Below, piece after piece: positions 1-10,479 of a stretch of 64,000 bases of DNA (positions are counted from its first letter, which is position 1; every line of letters starts with the position of its first letter). Origin of the DNA: Acanthococcus lagerstroemiae. Its lineage: Eukaryota > Arthropoda > Insecta > Hemiptera > Eriococcidae. The stretch spans positions 24,665,399 through 24,729,398 of the forward strand of contig CM063108.1 in the NCBI GenBank assembly GCA_031841125.1. Reading direction: 5' to 3'. Position numbers and translations under genes: made by a program. Below the pieces are notes generated by a model. It was not told where the DNA came from. It worked only from the letters and a program-made list of their open reading frames with translations, and did no database searches.

Positions 1-1255
1 ATTCATTTTTTTTGCGCCGTTATACTTTCAACTCGGATCGTTATTTTTTCCGCCGGCGAGCAAATTTCAACGCTTTTCGTTTGCTTTTGCGGGCTCGTGC
101 TTTGAGTTCCAAGGAAATAGTAGCTTGAACCGAGTACTCGAGCTCGCGACGAAGGAACTTCTTCCGGGAATAGCACGGTCGAGGTTACCATTTTGCGATT
201 GAGTGACCCTCCCCAAGATTAGCAATGATGAAGTTGAAGTTCTGGAACGTGACGCCATGATTTTGAGTCCGGATAGTACAATTGTGTGAATATAAAAGTC
301 GAAAAGAGAGAGCAACTGAAAATAAGGTGCGCGAGTATTTGATGTATTCTTTGCCTACCTTGATGTACTCTTTGTCTCCTCGGGATGTCCCTGATACGTA
401 TCATTTTTGTTATCGTTCCAAATATGCTCCGGATTCCATCTCTGCAGCCTTTTCCATGGCTCAACTAAGGAGGTAGATGAATCCAGAGTTCAGGTTATGA
501 TGCCCTAGATCTGAAGATGCCTGCTAATAGTCACTAGAGCGTGATATGACCTTACTCTTTCTTTGCCAAATGATGTCCTTTGGTTCAGTGCTACCTTTTT
601 CAGTATAGTTCGATAGCAGGCGGGAGGTGTTTTGACTGAAGAACCAGTCCGCCATCCAATGTCAGGAACTCCTAAGTGATAATGGACTCAGGTCAGCTTT
701 CAACAGGACACTTGAGTAGATGGTGCGGATCTGTCTTCTTCAATGGCAAGATTCAGCCTCGTAGACTAAACCCCGGAAATATTCCTCGAAAAGGTGGTGT
801 TCCTTCAGCAACTAAAAGAGGCAGTTGATAGAATCAAACTTGTTAACATCGATTCTACTGAACGACAGTATTGCTTAAAAGCCACGACGGCTTCTGTTCA
901 GATTCGTGTTTCTTGCCTTAAATGCCTTTTAGTACAAACATTACGGGAAGATGACGTTGACCATTAGTAGGTGAACTCCCGACACTATGACTAGATACAT
1001 CTACAGAGGTTTCTTTCATCGGCTCACTAATTCTGGTTTTTGGTTGAAAATCAGCTTTGATACCGGTTCTTGTGACTGAAAAATCTGTCTTCCGTAAGAG
1101 CTTTGACTGACTCCAACTTTTGATTCCGTTAATTAGTGGAAAATTAACTTGATGTTCGATCACAAATCAGCTTCAACTCCGCTTTATACATCATTTATGA
1201 TGACTGCTGGACTCCCTATCAGGGCTCAACCTTCGATGTCTGTTTAACAGTTTCA
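1..1255. other. No recognised gene
   Basis: Short overlapping open frames occur on both strands, but none resembles a known family and none has a convincing start, splice sites or domain. I see no tRNA, no clear repeat and no TE terminus. The right edge meets the R1-like LINE fragment. Confidence 0.5.
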
Positions 1256-1260
1256 TCAAC

Positions 1261-1858
1261 CCAGGAATTGTCGACGACGCCGCGCTTCTCCTGGGTGCTG
1301 ATAGCCGCAACGCCTTCGAGAGAACGGCGAGGCGTCTAACTTTTTCGGCCAAGAGACCGGGCACAGGGAAGCGAAAGCCCGAGGACTACCTGCCACCGAC
1401 CATCAGACTGACGGGCCAGCTAGTCCGGGTGCATACTTCGGTCAAGTACCTGGGAGTCCATATAGAACGAGGCTTCCTGGCGACGAAACACGTTAGAGAG
1501 GTGGTTGAGGGGCAAAGTGCGCGTTCCAGTCCGTCTCCCGGCTAGTCCGGGTGGATTGGGGCGTGTGATTTGAATCAGCCGCCTCTTCTACAAAATCACG
1601 ATAGAGTCGATTACCCTGTACGTCGCGAGTACGTTCGCGTGCCGTCTGCAAAAACGCAAGAGGCTCGCGGAGAGTCTGGACAAGGCGCAGAGACCCCGCG
1701 CTCCTGTCTCTCTGCAAGGCGTACAGGACGACTCCTACCGTCGCACTTTGTGTGATCGCCGGGCTGATGCCCCTGCACATTAAGATGAGAGAGCGTGCCA
1801 CGCTCTACCGCCTGCGCAGGTGCGAGCCGGTCTCCTGGGGAACGATCGAATTGCAACC
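1261..1858 (+). pseudogene. R1-type LINE fragment: C-terminal part of reverse transcriptase
   Basis: This is the end of a non-LTR retrotransposon polymerase, the enzyme that copies element RNA into a nicked target. From about 1270 one frame reads the Asp-Asp that ends the RT active-site box. It is followed by a TFSAK motif, a PPTIRL segment and the diagnostic SVKYLGVHIERGF motif. Further on (about 1660-1830) another frame reads LAESLDKAQRP, then ALLSLCKAYRTTPT, VALCVIAGLMPLHI and MRERATLYRLRR, the usual R1-clade thumb and connection region. The two halves lie in different frames and a further single-base shift falls near the run of C at about 1695, so the copy is dead. Endonuclease, the RT N-terminal half and the zinc knuckle are missing. 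Clade assignment rests on remembered motifs; membership of the LINE class is solid. Confidence 0.8.
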
Positions 1859-1881
1859 ACCGGCCGACAGCGAAATCCGGA

Positions 1882-2005
1882 ATGGTCAAGTTGGGCATAG
1901 ACCATAAGGCCACCAAAGAGACCAGGGCGGCGCTCCCTAGGGGGGCGGTGGTGACCGAAGTATGGTCAAGTTGGGCATAGACCGTAAGGCCACCAAAGAG
2001 ACTAG
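1882..2005. repeat. Two-copy direct repeat, 80-bp spacing
   Basis: A block of about 43 bp beginning ATGGTCAAGTTGGGCATAG occurs at 1882 and again at 1962, with only a few differences. It lies just downstream of the R1-like fragment and may belong to its 3' untranslated region. Exact spacing: 80 bp. Confidence 0.85.
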
Positions 2006-2329
2006 CTCCTAGGTTCCAAACCACAAAATCGGTATCGGGTACTCTCGGCAACTTCCGAGCTCGTTCGCATGCCTGAAAGCTACACAGCTACACTAGACGC
2101 TATCTGCTAGCAGTAGTACACACAATTCAGTTCGATGGGTGTGCAGCTGTTTGATTTTTTTTTCGTATTTATGTTTTAATCGCAATTTCCTATTTCACGT
2201 GATTCGCGAATCAAGCAAGGAATAATGTGCGAAATACGCGAAAATATGGCAGTTTCGTTTTGTAACCTGAGAATGAAGTTTTAATTTGTATTTCAATTTA
2301 TTTCATCAAAAATCTTCGGGAAAAATCTT

Positions 2330-3540
2330 CTAGGATATCCAAAAAATTTCATTAGAAATCTTCGAGAAAATTTCTTTGATTTCCGAAGATAATTTCCGAG
2401 AAAGTTTATCGAAAATACTTACGAACAAACAATTTTCGATCATTTTCGAAGGATTTCATCGGACATCATTGAGAAAAATCTGCGACAATTTCAAGAGAAT
2501 TTTGTTGGAAAGAAATCTTTGAGAACGATCTCTGATTATATCCTGAGAATTTCATCGGAAATCTTCAGAAAAAAGTCCCAACATTTTCCAACGATTTTTT
2601 TGATAAATCTCCGAGAAAATTTTCCGATAATTTTTGAAAATTGTCATGAAAATATTTGGGGAAAATGAAAGATCCTCGATGACTACCAAAAAAAAAAGAA
2701 AAAGAAATCTTCATTCGAAAAGATTCCTTTGATTTCCAAAGATAATTTCCGAGGAATTTTACCGAAAATATGAAGGAAACATTTCCGATCATTTTCAAGG
2801 AATATTATCGGACCGCATTGAAAAAAATCTCCGATAATTTCAGGAGAATTTTGCCGAAAAGAAATCTTTGAGAACAATCTCTGATGATTTCCGGAGAATT
2901 TCATCAGAAATATTCAGAAAAAATTCCCAATATTTTCCAAAGAGTTTCTTCAAAAAACTTCGAGAAAATTTCCCGATAATTTTTGAAGATTTTCATGTAA
3001 ATGTTTGGGGAAAATGAAAAATCCCCGATGATTCTCAAGAAAAAAAATAAATGTCTTCGGGAATCTTCCTTTGATTTCCGAAGATAATTTCCGAGGAATT
3101 TTATCGAAAATATTAACGAAAAAAAATTTCCGATGATTTTCAAAGGATATCATCGGACCTTATTGGGAAAGATCTTTGATAATTTCAAGAGAATTTTATC
3201 GGAAAGAAATCTTAGAGAACCATCTTCGATTATTTCTGGAGAATTTCATCGGAAATATTCAGAAAAAATTCCCAATATTTTCCAAAGAATTTCTTCAAAA
3301 ATCTTCGAGAAAATTTTCCAATAATTTTTGAATATTGCCATGAAAATATTTGGGAGAAATGAAAAATCCCCGATGATTTCCCCCCCCCCCCTCCCCATAA
3401 AAGTCATTAGAAATTTTTGAGAAGATTCCTTTGATTTCCAAAAATAATTTCCGAGGAAGTTTTTCGAAAATATTGAGGAAAAATTTCCGATCATTTTCAA
3501 AGAATTTCATCGATCGCATTGAATAAAGTTTCCGATAATG
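2330..3540. repeat. Satellite-like tandem array, unit about 347 bp, about 3.4 copies
   Basis: The same ordered words recur: a CATG followed by TTTGGGG(A)AAATG at 2645, 2994 and 3339 (spacings 349 and 345 bp), with the same downstream blocks CCTTTGATTTCC, AATTTCCGAGGAA and TTTCATCGGAAAT in each unit. Each unit also contains internal short periodicity of TTTCCGA/AATTTTC words. The minus strand keeps similar open frames of about 75-85 codons in three successive units (around 2565-2798, 2904-3143, 3246-3500), encoding low-complexity K/F/I/N-rich peptides. I read these as a by-product of composition, not as genes. Confidence 0.85.
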
Positions 3541-3544
3541 TGAC

Positions 3545-4930
3545 GTCAGATGATGATGTTCAACTTCATAAGAAATGTAGCAGAACTTACTGAATTAAAA
3601 TATCGAGTAAAATGTCGAGCTCGGTGTGGATATCGGCGCTTGTTTCACAGGCTGCTACGATACACTAATATAATCGAATCCGATCTGGAGTGTAGACTGG
3701 CACTCCCTTTGATTTCTTATACATTATTGTTGAGGTGCAAAAATCTCGAGTATTCACTTGAAGTATCAACTGAAATTCGACTTTCGACATAATCAATAAG
3801 CCAGCAAACTAATCGATCAATTTATATCTCCTTTTTTTAAGCTTCTGTTCTAGAACTCGTCGAGCACCGCCAATTAATTTCGAGAACCTTCTCTCAAGTG
3901 CACTCGCGTGCTCTTAATCGCTGGTACTTTTTTTCTCGAAGTGGTCAATTAATTCGAGTATAATTTTATAAACGCGTGTTTCCCTTTTACTGTAAGGCAA
4001 TATTAATCATCGTAGATTTTATTATCTCGAGCATATTGAGATGGTCGTGCGCGGATCCTCGTTTCGAACAATAATGTAATGCTTTTAATTGATATTAAAC
4101 GCGATTTTAATAAAACGTAAACGATCGTTTGCGCCGGAAAATACAGTAACGTAATTGTAACCGTCTGTGGAAAGTTTAGAGTACCTAGTTAAATGTTGTT
4201 CGGGCGAAGTTTACGTAATTATTCGACTGTAAATTTACGGGGCAAACACCGAGTATAGTTGTAGCATAATTTTCCGCGCGCGGCGAGCCATATTTCGAGG
4301 TCGCGGCAAAACTTTATCCGACAGCACGCTTATCCCAGAAAGCGAGTTGAGAGTTTATTGCGATTTCGGAAATTTCGCACCGCGTCGTTTTGCAGCATGC
4401 AGGTATAGGCAATGCTCGGCAAAGTTGGCTGTTGAAGAAGCCGCTGCTGCAGATTGCAAACTCCTCCGCATAGGGATCAGCAATCGGTTCCACGTTAAGA
4501 ATCATTGAGACCTTAAACTCAGACTGGAAGGATATGCGATATTAAGCGGCAAGTTGGTTAAATATGCAACAGGTTTGTTGGTATTCGTCAGCGGCATGTC
4601 CAAAATATATTAGGCAACCAAGTAGATGAGTTACTTGAACCTGTTACAGTACGTGGATAAGTCGAAATTGAAGGGACGGGGGAAAAGCTTTGAGTTGCCC
4701 AAGAACTCGACTTAAAGAAGTTGAGTGAAAATAGAGCTGCAATGAAAATAGTATGTTACAATACAAGTATTGAAAATGAGCTTTTTCATGACGAGTACAT
4801 ACTTGTGCAAAATAAGCTTCAGGTGAGTGGAGTAACATGTGTACGAGTCATGAAAAATGAGCTCTCTTCTGATACTTGATGAACAAAAGCGTGTTGACAA
4901 ATAAAAAAACAAACTGTTCGTTTCTTTTTT
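3545..4930. other. No recognised gene
   Basis: An A+T-rich stretch with a few G+C-richer islands. A minus-strand frame at 4314-4505 is open for 63 codons but matches no family I know. No TE ends, tRNA or splice-bounded exon can be supported. Confidence 0.5.
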
Positions 4931-4936
4931 CACTCA

Positions 4937-5170
4937 TACAATGAGTGAGAAGTTACTTTGAAGCCATATTGTGAGTGAAAAGTAACTTTTAAGTTATATT
5001 ATGAGTGAGAGGTAACTATTGGTCCATATTATGAGTGAAAAGTAACTTTTATATTATGAGTGAAAAGTAACTCTTAAGTCATATTATGAGTGAAAAATAA
5101 CTCTTAAGTCATACTAGAAGTGAAAAGTAACTTTTAAGTCAGTAGGAGTGAAAAGTAGCTTGTTACGGTT
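4937..5170. repeat. Minisatellite, 30-bp unit
   Basis: The core ATTATGAGTGAAAAGTAACT followed by TTTAAGTC recurs at about 4943, 4973, 5003, 5033, 5058 and 5088 and then more degenerately to 5150. Spacing is 30 bp, with one 25-bp unit at 5033-5058. Confidence 0.92.
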
Positions 5171-5395
5171 ACGTCATCACTTTCTGCATTACTGCGGCAA
5201 TGTCTCGTTAAAAGCGTTTCTTTTGCAGCGCAACGCTGATACTAGATGACAATATGAATGAAAAGTAACTTTTCAGTTATACTATAAGTGAAAAGTAACT
5301 CGTCACAGTTATGTCGTCGTTTTTTGCGTTAGTGCGGCAACGTCTCATTAAAAGTGTTTCTTTCACAGCTCAACGCTGCTACTAGATAACGCTCT
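5160..5395. repeat. Higher-order duplication (about 141 bp) at the minisatellite edge
   Basis: A block containing GTTACGTCATC, GCGGCAA(T/C)GTCTC, AAAAG(C/T)GTTTCTTT and CAACGCTG...TACTAGAT starts near 5162 and again near 5303. Two further minisatellite cores (5256-5300) lie between, so the array expanded in two steps: single 30-bp units, then a composite unit. Confidence 0.8.
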
Positions 5396-5399
5396 TTCG

Positions 5400-5965
5400 A
5401 TACAATAGTTTCGAAAAATTTATTGATAACCATAGGGCTAGTTGAAATTTTAAGTATTATGGTATGAACAGTATGTACCGGCCTTTTGGATAAGATCAAA
5501 GTGTAGGTAGAATTTTCAGTTGTTTAGATCTTGATTCAATAAATTTTTTTTTTGCAAATCTTCAGCATTGTCAATGGAGCGAGAAATATCATTCTTGATC
5601 CATTGGTTGAGCGACTGATGTCCTGTTGTGTGGAAAAAAATGAACTGTGGCATGATTCATTTCGGAAATCGAGTTACGGTCGGTGCAATTGTCTATAAAC
5701 AATAGGATTTTTCTGTTTAGTTGCTTGAATTTCACATGAAGTTTCAGAAATGATTTCGCAAAACTACAAAATTCTAGAATTCCTGTAGTCCATATAATTT
5801 TTTAGTTGTTTTTTTTTGTGGGGGAGGGATTTTTAGAAGATTTAGGGGGTCTAATCCTCTCAAATCCACCTTATAGTCCTTACTTCTTAACTGAAAATTC
5901 TGTGCAAGTCCTCCTCGATACTGCTGTGTGAATGAGATTATCAATGTACTCTTGTTTTCACGCGT
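5400..5965. other. No recognised gene
   Basis: A+T-rich sequence with poly-T and G-rich runs (about 5818-5830). Nothing with a protein or RNA signature is seen. Confidence 0.5.
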
Positions 5966-5972
5966 GCGTATT

Positions 5973-7253
5973 TCATATAGTGTTGATGGGAATATCCAGG
6001 CTCCGGATGTTTACGTACGTATCAGTTTGAAATTCTGTTAAACGATCCGTGAAAGTAAAAATATTATGATGTTCCTTACAGAATGCTGAATTAAATCCAC
6101 TGTGAAAACTTTCGCAGGCGTTCGTTGTACGGTCTAGGGACGAAGTCATTGCGGCCCACATGCTTGCTGGAATAGTCGCTGTGGCTGAAATGTAGGTGTT
6201 CAGGAGATAAAGAGAGAACTGTTGGAGGCGTTCATTTTCTGGTCGGACAGTCTTATAAAATCGGTGAAGCCGTCACCTATTTCCCTCGGATCAAGAAAGG
6301 GTAGGCCGAAACGATAACGTAACCACTTCCCTACTGGGGGTTCCTTGTTGCTGTACTGACACTGGAAGCTCAGCCGTTGAACGTGCCGAAACCAGGATTG
6401 CCGTAAATAGAAACTACGTCCAACTATTAACACGTCAGACCATGCTGTACTTACTGCTGAATGAATTGCTGGCTTAAAGTCGACGACAACAAGCCTGGGT
6501 ACTAGTGAGCATGTTTGCAACAGCAAGTCGAGAAACGTTTCATATGTTTCTGTACGCTTCGAAGGTAGTAACCCGTAAGCCAATTGCACGTAAGTGCCCT
6601 TCTTGATCCCGTGTACAGTGTTTAAACAGTTGAGGGGAATACTGTTCAGAACCGGAAAAGAGCCGTTTGCAGATATGGCTTCCATATCCGGCCAAAATGT
6701 CAAGGTTTGTACGGCTAAAGATCTATAAAAGTACGCGTGCGGAAACCTGTCATTTTGTATCCAACCGCGCCCGTCGATGCCGAATTGACTCGGCGGTACG
6801 CTCCGCAGAGTCGGATTCAGCATCCACGGGCACGGTTGGATACAAAATGGCAGGTTTCCGCACTTGTGTGGTTATAGGTCTCTAGTACGACAGAAGAAGG
6901 ATGTTTGGCACACGCTCATTCATCTGCAGGAACGCTTCTCCTCTGCATGTTTCGAGTTTCATTTTATCGATCGAATACGTCAGGTACACCTAGAAAAGCG
7001 TTTTCGGTTTCGTGAATGCCCTTATCTTTTGGCGCGCATTATACATGTTCCTCCGACCACACCCCCTGTCCCGCTTCGTGAAAGATTGTAGGAGATTCTC
7101 ACTGAGAACAGAGCGAACAATTTTCGATGGCCGTTCGCAAAGATCCGCTGTGGCTTTTCGCTTTACCTTCGTATTCACTATTTGACGACCGAATTTCGTC
7201 TCGTCAACGTTAAGCTTGTGGATGCCTAATTCGGCCAATATTAATTTCATCAC
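5973..7253 (-). pseudogene. MULE (Mutator-like) transposase, broken
   Basis: A degraded DDE transposase of a FLYWCH-type Mutator-like element, read right to left. The N-terminal linker is at 7253-6990, with ERPSKIVRSVLSE and the conserved RRNMYNARQK. The catalytic core is at about 6690-6200: ANGSF (normally ADGTF), TVHGIKKGTYVQLAYGLLP, then LVVVDFKPAIHSA with the second catalytic Asp, and the FRHVQ block. The C-terminal block is at 6161-5973, where DRTTNACESFHSGFN and KEHHNIFTFTDRL match the 'RTNN..E.(F/W)H' region of the other MULE at 42.5 kb. The first catalytic Asp is replaced by Asn, frameshifts separate the blocks, and a palindrome (6713-6887) sits between linker and core. No FLYWCH finger or TIR is found nearby, so the ends are unknown. 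Confidence 0.85.
6713..6887. mobile_element. Palindromic foldback insertion inside the MULE
   Basis: The arms GTGCGGAAACCTG(T/C)CATTTT at 6737 and their reverse complement ending at 6863 pair almost perfectly for about 55 bp each. Weaker pairing continues outward to CTA(A/G)AGA(T/C)CTATA at about 6713 and 6887. The only unpaired part is a short centre near 6800. It separates the two transposase blocks of the MULE, which suggests a small foldback MITE. I could not fix a target-site duplication. Confidence 0.75.
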
Positions 7254-7504
7254 CAGAAATACGAACTATCGTTCTTTCGAAATTCATAAATTATAATATT
7301 GTTAAAAGTATTCACCACCAACATCTTTTTTCCACATGAACTTTCAGTGAATATTACGCCCAGCATTGTAAACACTTCTGGAGATGACCGACAAGTGAAT
7401 GAAATATTTGACTAAATGTGGAAAAGCTACGGCCGCAGACCTTATCTCGCGCTTATCAGCTGATGTACCTAAGCTTTCACTTGTATCTTTTGTCTCGAAA
7501 TCAC

Positions 7505-7620
7505 GTGCTGGGTGCAGAATACATAGATGTGCAGATTACACTGCAGTTCACCGTGTGCAAAATACATAGGAGTGCAGATTACCCAAAAAATTACATAGCG
7601 TCGGCCAACGTGTGTGCAAT
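7505..7620. repeat. Short imperfect tandem repeat
   Basis: GTGCA(G/A)A(A)ATACATAG(A/G)(T/A)GTGCAGATTAC is present at about 7511 and 7555, with a third fragment (GTGTGCAATTTACATG) near 7611. Spacing is about 44-55 bp. Confidence 0.6.
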
Positions 7621-7643
7621 TTACATGCGCCCGGGCACGTTTT

Positions 7644-7808
7644 CAGTAGGGTAGCCAAGATTTGCAATGGGGGGAGGGGAGCGAAGAAAGATTTGTTAAA
7701 TTTCATCGAGGTGTATCAGAAATTTACTCTAGCAAAAAAAGGTAGCGTAGTTAGGATGCTCATGGAGGGCCTTGGCCCTTTTGCCCCTCCCCCTTGGCTA
7801 CGCCTCTG
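7644..7808. mobile_element. hAT-like MITE, 165 bp
   Basis: It starts CAGTAGGGTAGCCAAGAT and ends CCCTTGGCTACGCCTCTG, imperfect terminal inverted repeats of the CAGTGGCGTAGCC type, with a G-rich run inside the left end and a C-rich run inside the right end. Flanking 8-mers are CACGTTTT (7636-7643) and CAAGTTTT (7809-7816), 7 of 8 matching, the length made by hAT transposases. It has no coding capacity. Confidence 0.75.
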
Positions 7809-7816
7809 CAAGTTTT

Positions 7817-8859
7817 TACTAGATTCTAGAAACAATTGCTGTAATTCCATTCAAAATTTAATAGCATTACAATAATTGTCACTAGAATTCTCAGTTGAAG
7901 AGCGTATGAAATTGCTAAACGTTAGAGCCTTCCCAGAATTCTGCTAACGTTTACGATAAAATTCCTGCAGTTGTAGACACTTTCATACCGCATTCCGACT
8001 TTCTGGCGTCAGATTATTTTCAAACACATTTCTAACTTTTTCAAGACTTCTGGAGGTTTATTGCCTGCGTTTATCGTCATCAGACTCATTAAGGCTCATT
8101 CAGACTATGTTACTTCAATACAGGAAGATTTTGGATTGTTAACTTCGATCTTGACTCTTGGTTTGACTTTTTTCGCTTGGAGGGTCAGGTTCTTGAACCA
8201 GTACATTGAGTGTCAGTCAGTGCTCTGATATCTGCGTAAAACATTAAAATAATGAGACCTATAGAGACCTCCGCTCTTGAATCCTGTCGATCTTCGCGCC
8301 CTGTCAGGGGCGGAGTGGGACCAGACAGGCCACCATCGTAATAATCGCAGACTAATACCCTCTCCCACTCCTTCTCCATGGGAGAGAGTTGAAAAAATAA
8401 CATTTTTCATCATGATTGTTATTTTTCGCATTTTCTCCTCTCTTCACCATTCCCTCCATTCTAGTTTCTGCCTCCTCGTTAAAAAAAAATTTTAAGACAA
8501 CCATTTTTTTTTTTAAACATTTCCTACAATTTTCACTTTTCCTGTGGTGGAACGAGTTGGCGAAATTTCATTGGCTCAGTGTCAAAGCTGGACATTTTTG
8601 GAAAAAACAGTGTAAAAGTGTGGATGTGAAGCTATAAATTTTCTTACAATTTCATTTTGTGTCCTTTAAAGCTGAGTACGAGTATGTTATCGTAAAATGG
8701 GGGTTGTTAACTTTATCAAATGGAGCTTAGATTTTCAGAATGCTACCTGTCCGTCAGTGGAATAATTGTTTAGCACTGCTAATAGGTACTTTGACATCAA
8801 ATGCTGAAAACCTGAATTGGTCTGGATAGTAGCATTTTGAAGGGGATTGAAAATATAAT
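7817..8859. other. No recognised gene
   Basis: A+T-rich with small open frames. A CAGGGGCGGAG word near 8307 resembles a hAT-type TIR start, but I could not find its partner. Nothing else is supported. Confidence 0.45.
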
Positions 8860-8867
8860 CTTACAAA

Positions 8868-9029
8868 CAAGGACGTATCTAGGATTACATCTTGGGGGTG
8901 GAGAGGGGTTACGGGCAGCAACCAACTATCATCGTGTACAGTACTAACTTATAGAGTCATTTTCTTCTGTTATTCGTGTTTTTTGTTTTTTCTTTCCACG
9001 AAGGCCCCCCCCCCATAAATCCGCTACTG
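8868..9029. mobile_element. hAT-like MITE, 162 bp, perfect 8-bp TSD
   Basis: The terminal inverted repeats are degenerate (start CAAGGACGTATCTAGGAT, end ATAAATCCGCTACTG). A G-run follows the left end and a C-run precedes the right end. CTTACAAA flanks both sides (8860-8867 and 9030-9037), a perfect 8-bp hAT-length duplication. Non-coding. Confidence 0.85.
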
Positions 9030-9518
9030 CTTACAAATAGGAAAATATTTCGTAGTTAAAGACTATAGTTGCAAGTGAAGAGTAAAATTTCTTCAGCGAT
9101 TTAAGCCATCAGAATGAGTAATTTTCAACATTTTTCCAGCTTGAAAGAAGGGAGGGGGGATTTATCCCCGTACTACTGCAGAATTCTTTCAGAGATACTT
9201 TACTCGACAAAAGTCTTCGAGAAGAAACTTTTTCGGATTAGTTTAAGGTTATTATTCCTGACTTTACAAGGATTTTCTTAAAACTTCCAGACTTTTGCCA
9301 GACCCTTTAGGACTTGTTAAGATGAGTAATAAAATTGGTATTTCGTCATGTTTGTCCTGGCTCAGAGGGGTGAGGATGGGAGATACATCTTCATAGTATT
9401 TGAAAATTCTTTCAGATGTATTTTATTCTTCAAGATGACCTGTAGAATTTTTTCATCCTTGCTATTATTATTGTTGTAGACTCTACAAAGGCTTTTTTTC
9501 AGACTCTTCCAGACTTTT

Positions 9519-9532
9519 ATAAGACCCTTAAG
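9519..9532. repeat. SINE left target-site duplication
   Basis: ATAAGACCCTTAAG, 14 bp, identical to 9941-9954. Confidence 0.95.
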
Positions 9533-9940
9533 GTCGCCTCGGTGGCGTAGCGGTAAGAATGACGGCTTTTGAAATCCAAAGGTCCCGAGTTCGAATACCG
9601 CTACAGCCAGCGTTTCAGGTAATGTCTACGTGCATTGTACAACTATTACCTGGGACGTACCGAGGCGCAACAGTTAGCAGCAGAGGTAATGGTAAAGCAC
9701 GCAATCTGTTACCAGTATCTAAACGCTGTTAACTGGCCGGAGCGTCGGTGGGAATGCTCCAACGGAACTCAGGGTTGTAATAACCCGGCTAGTGAAGATG
9801 GCGTAGTACTACACGGACAATGTAGAAAGCAACCTGGCGCTACTACATATGGCTCAACACGTTAGAGGCATAGTGCAATGGACATTAAAGTCTGAGCACT
9901 CGGTGTAACCACCACCTCTCCCACAACATTTTTATTTAAC
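9533..9940 (+). mobile_element. tRNA-derived SINE, 408 bp, with perfect 14-bp TSD
   Basis: The 5' head (about 9533-9608) is tRNA-like: an A-box region GTGGCGTAGCGGTAAG and, about 35 nt later, a B-box region GAGTTCGAATACC, as expected of an internal RNA polymerase III promoter. A body of about 330 bp unrelated to tRNA follows. It contains CTATTACCTGGGACGTACC and several GGTAAT words. The element ends in a T-rich tail (TTTTTATTTAAC). ATAAGACCCTTAAG flanks it perfectly on both sides, the mark of LINE-assisted target-primed insertion. A 76-codon open frame inside (9635-9865) is not taken as a gene. Which LINE mobilised it is unknown; its 3' tail is not obviously shared with the LINEs in this window. 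Confidence 0.93.
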
Positions 9941-9954
9941 ATAAGACCCTTAAG
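9941..9954. repeat. SINE right target-site duplication
   Basis: ATAAGACCCTTAAG, identical to 9519-9532. Confidence 0.95.
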
Positions 9955-10479
9955 CCTCCTTAAGATAAGCATTAAAATGGGTATTTTCAACTTTTTCCAG
10001 CGGAGCGGGAGAAAGGAGGCAATATATCCCCACACTTCCTTGAAACTCTTTCGGACTGTTCAACTTTTCAAGACCCTTCCAAAGTTGTCTAGAGCTATCT
10101 CTTTAACCTTTTCAGATGTAAAATTATTAATCTACGCTTCACACAGACTTTTTCGAATTTTTACGAACTTTTACAGAATCCCGTAAGATTTGCTAAGATG
10201 AGTCGTAAAACTGGTATTTTCAACTTTTTCCCCGGTTCGGAGGGAAGGGGATACAAACTCATATACTTTTCAAATTCTGTCAGACGTATATTATTGTCCC
10301 AGATTATTTCTCTAGCTTTTTCAGACTTGTTCCAGATTATTACTTTACGCTCTGCCGAGACTTTTGTAGAATCGTTCAGACTTTTCCGAGACTCTTATAG
10401 ACCTATTTATGACTTCTTAAGATTCGACGAGACACTAAACACAAGTAAATTTAGAAAAACTTGAAAGTGTTTCAAAAAA

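Larger units (their letters stand above)
9105..10475. repeat. Tandem array, unit about 220 bp, four copies, split by a SINE
   Basis: Each unit begins (A)GATGAGTAATAAAATTGGTA-like sequence, continues with TTTCAACTTTTTCC, a G-rich block, a CCCC(G/A)(T/C)AC block, then (A)TTCTTTCAGA and repeated GACTTTT words. Anchors lie at 9112, 9321, 9964 and 10197. After removing the SINE plus one TSD (422 bp), spacings are 209, 221 and 233 bp. Confidence 0.8.

Noticed and set aside
282..1163. Several open frames of 60-80 codons on both strands near the left edge
   Set aside because: No domain, no splice sites, overlapping frames on both strands and composition typical of chance ORFs.
2565..3500. Minus-strand K/F/N-rich frames as genes
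   Set aside because: They are copies of one tandem repeat unit; the peptides are low complexity.
9635..9865. 76-codon frame as a gene
   Set aside because: It lies wholly inside the SINE body.
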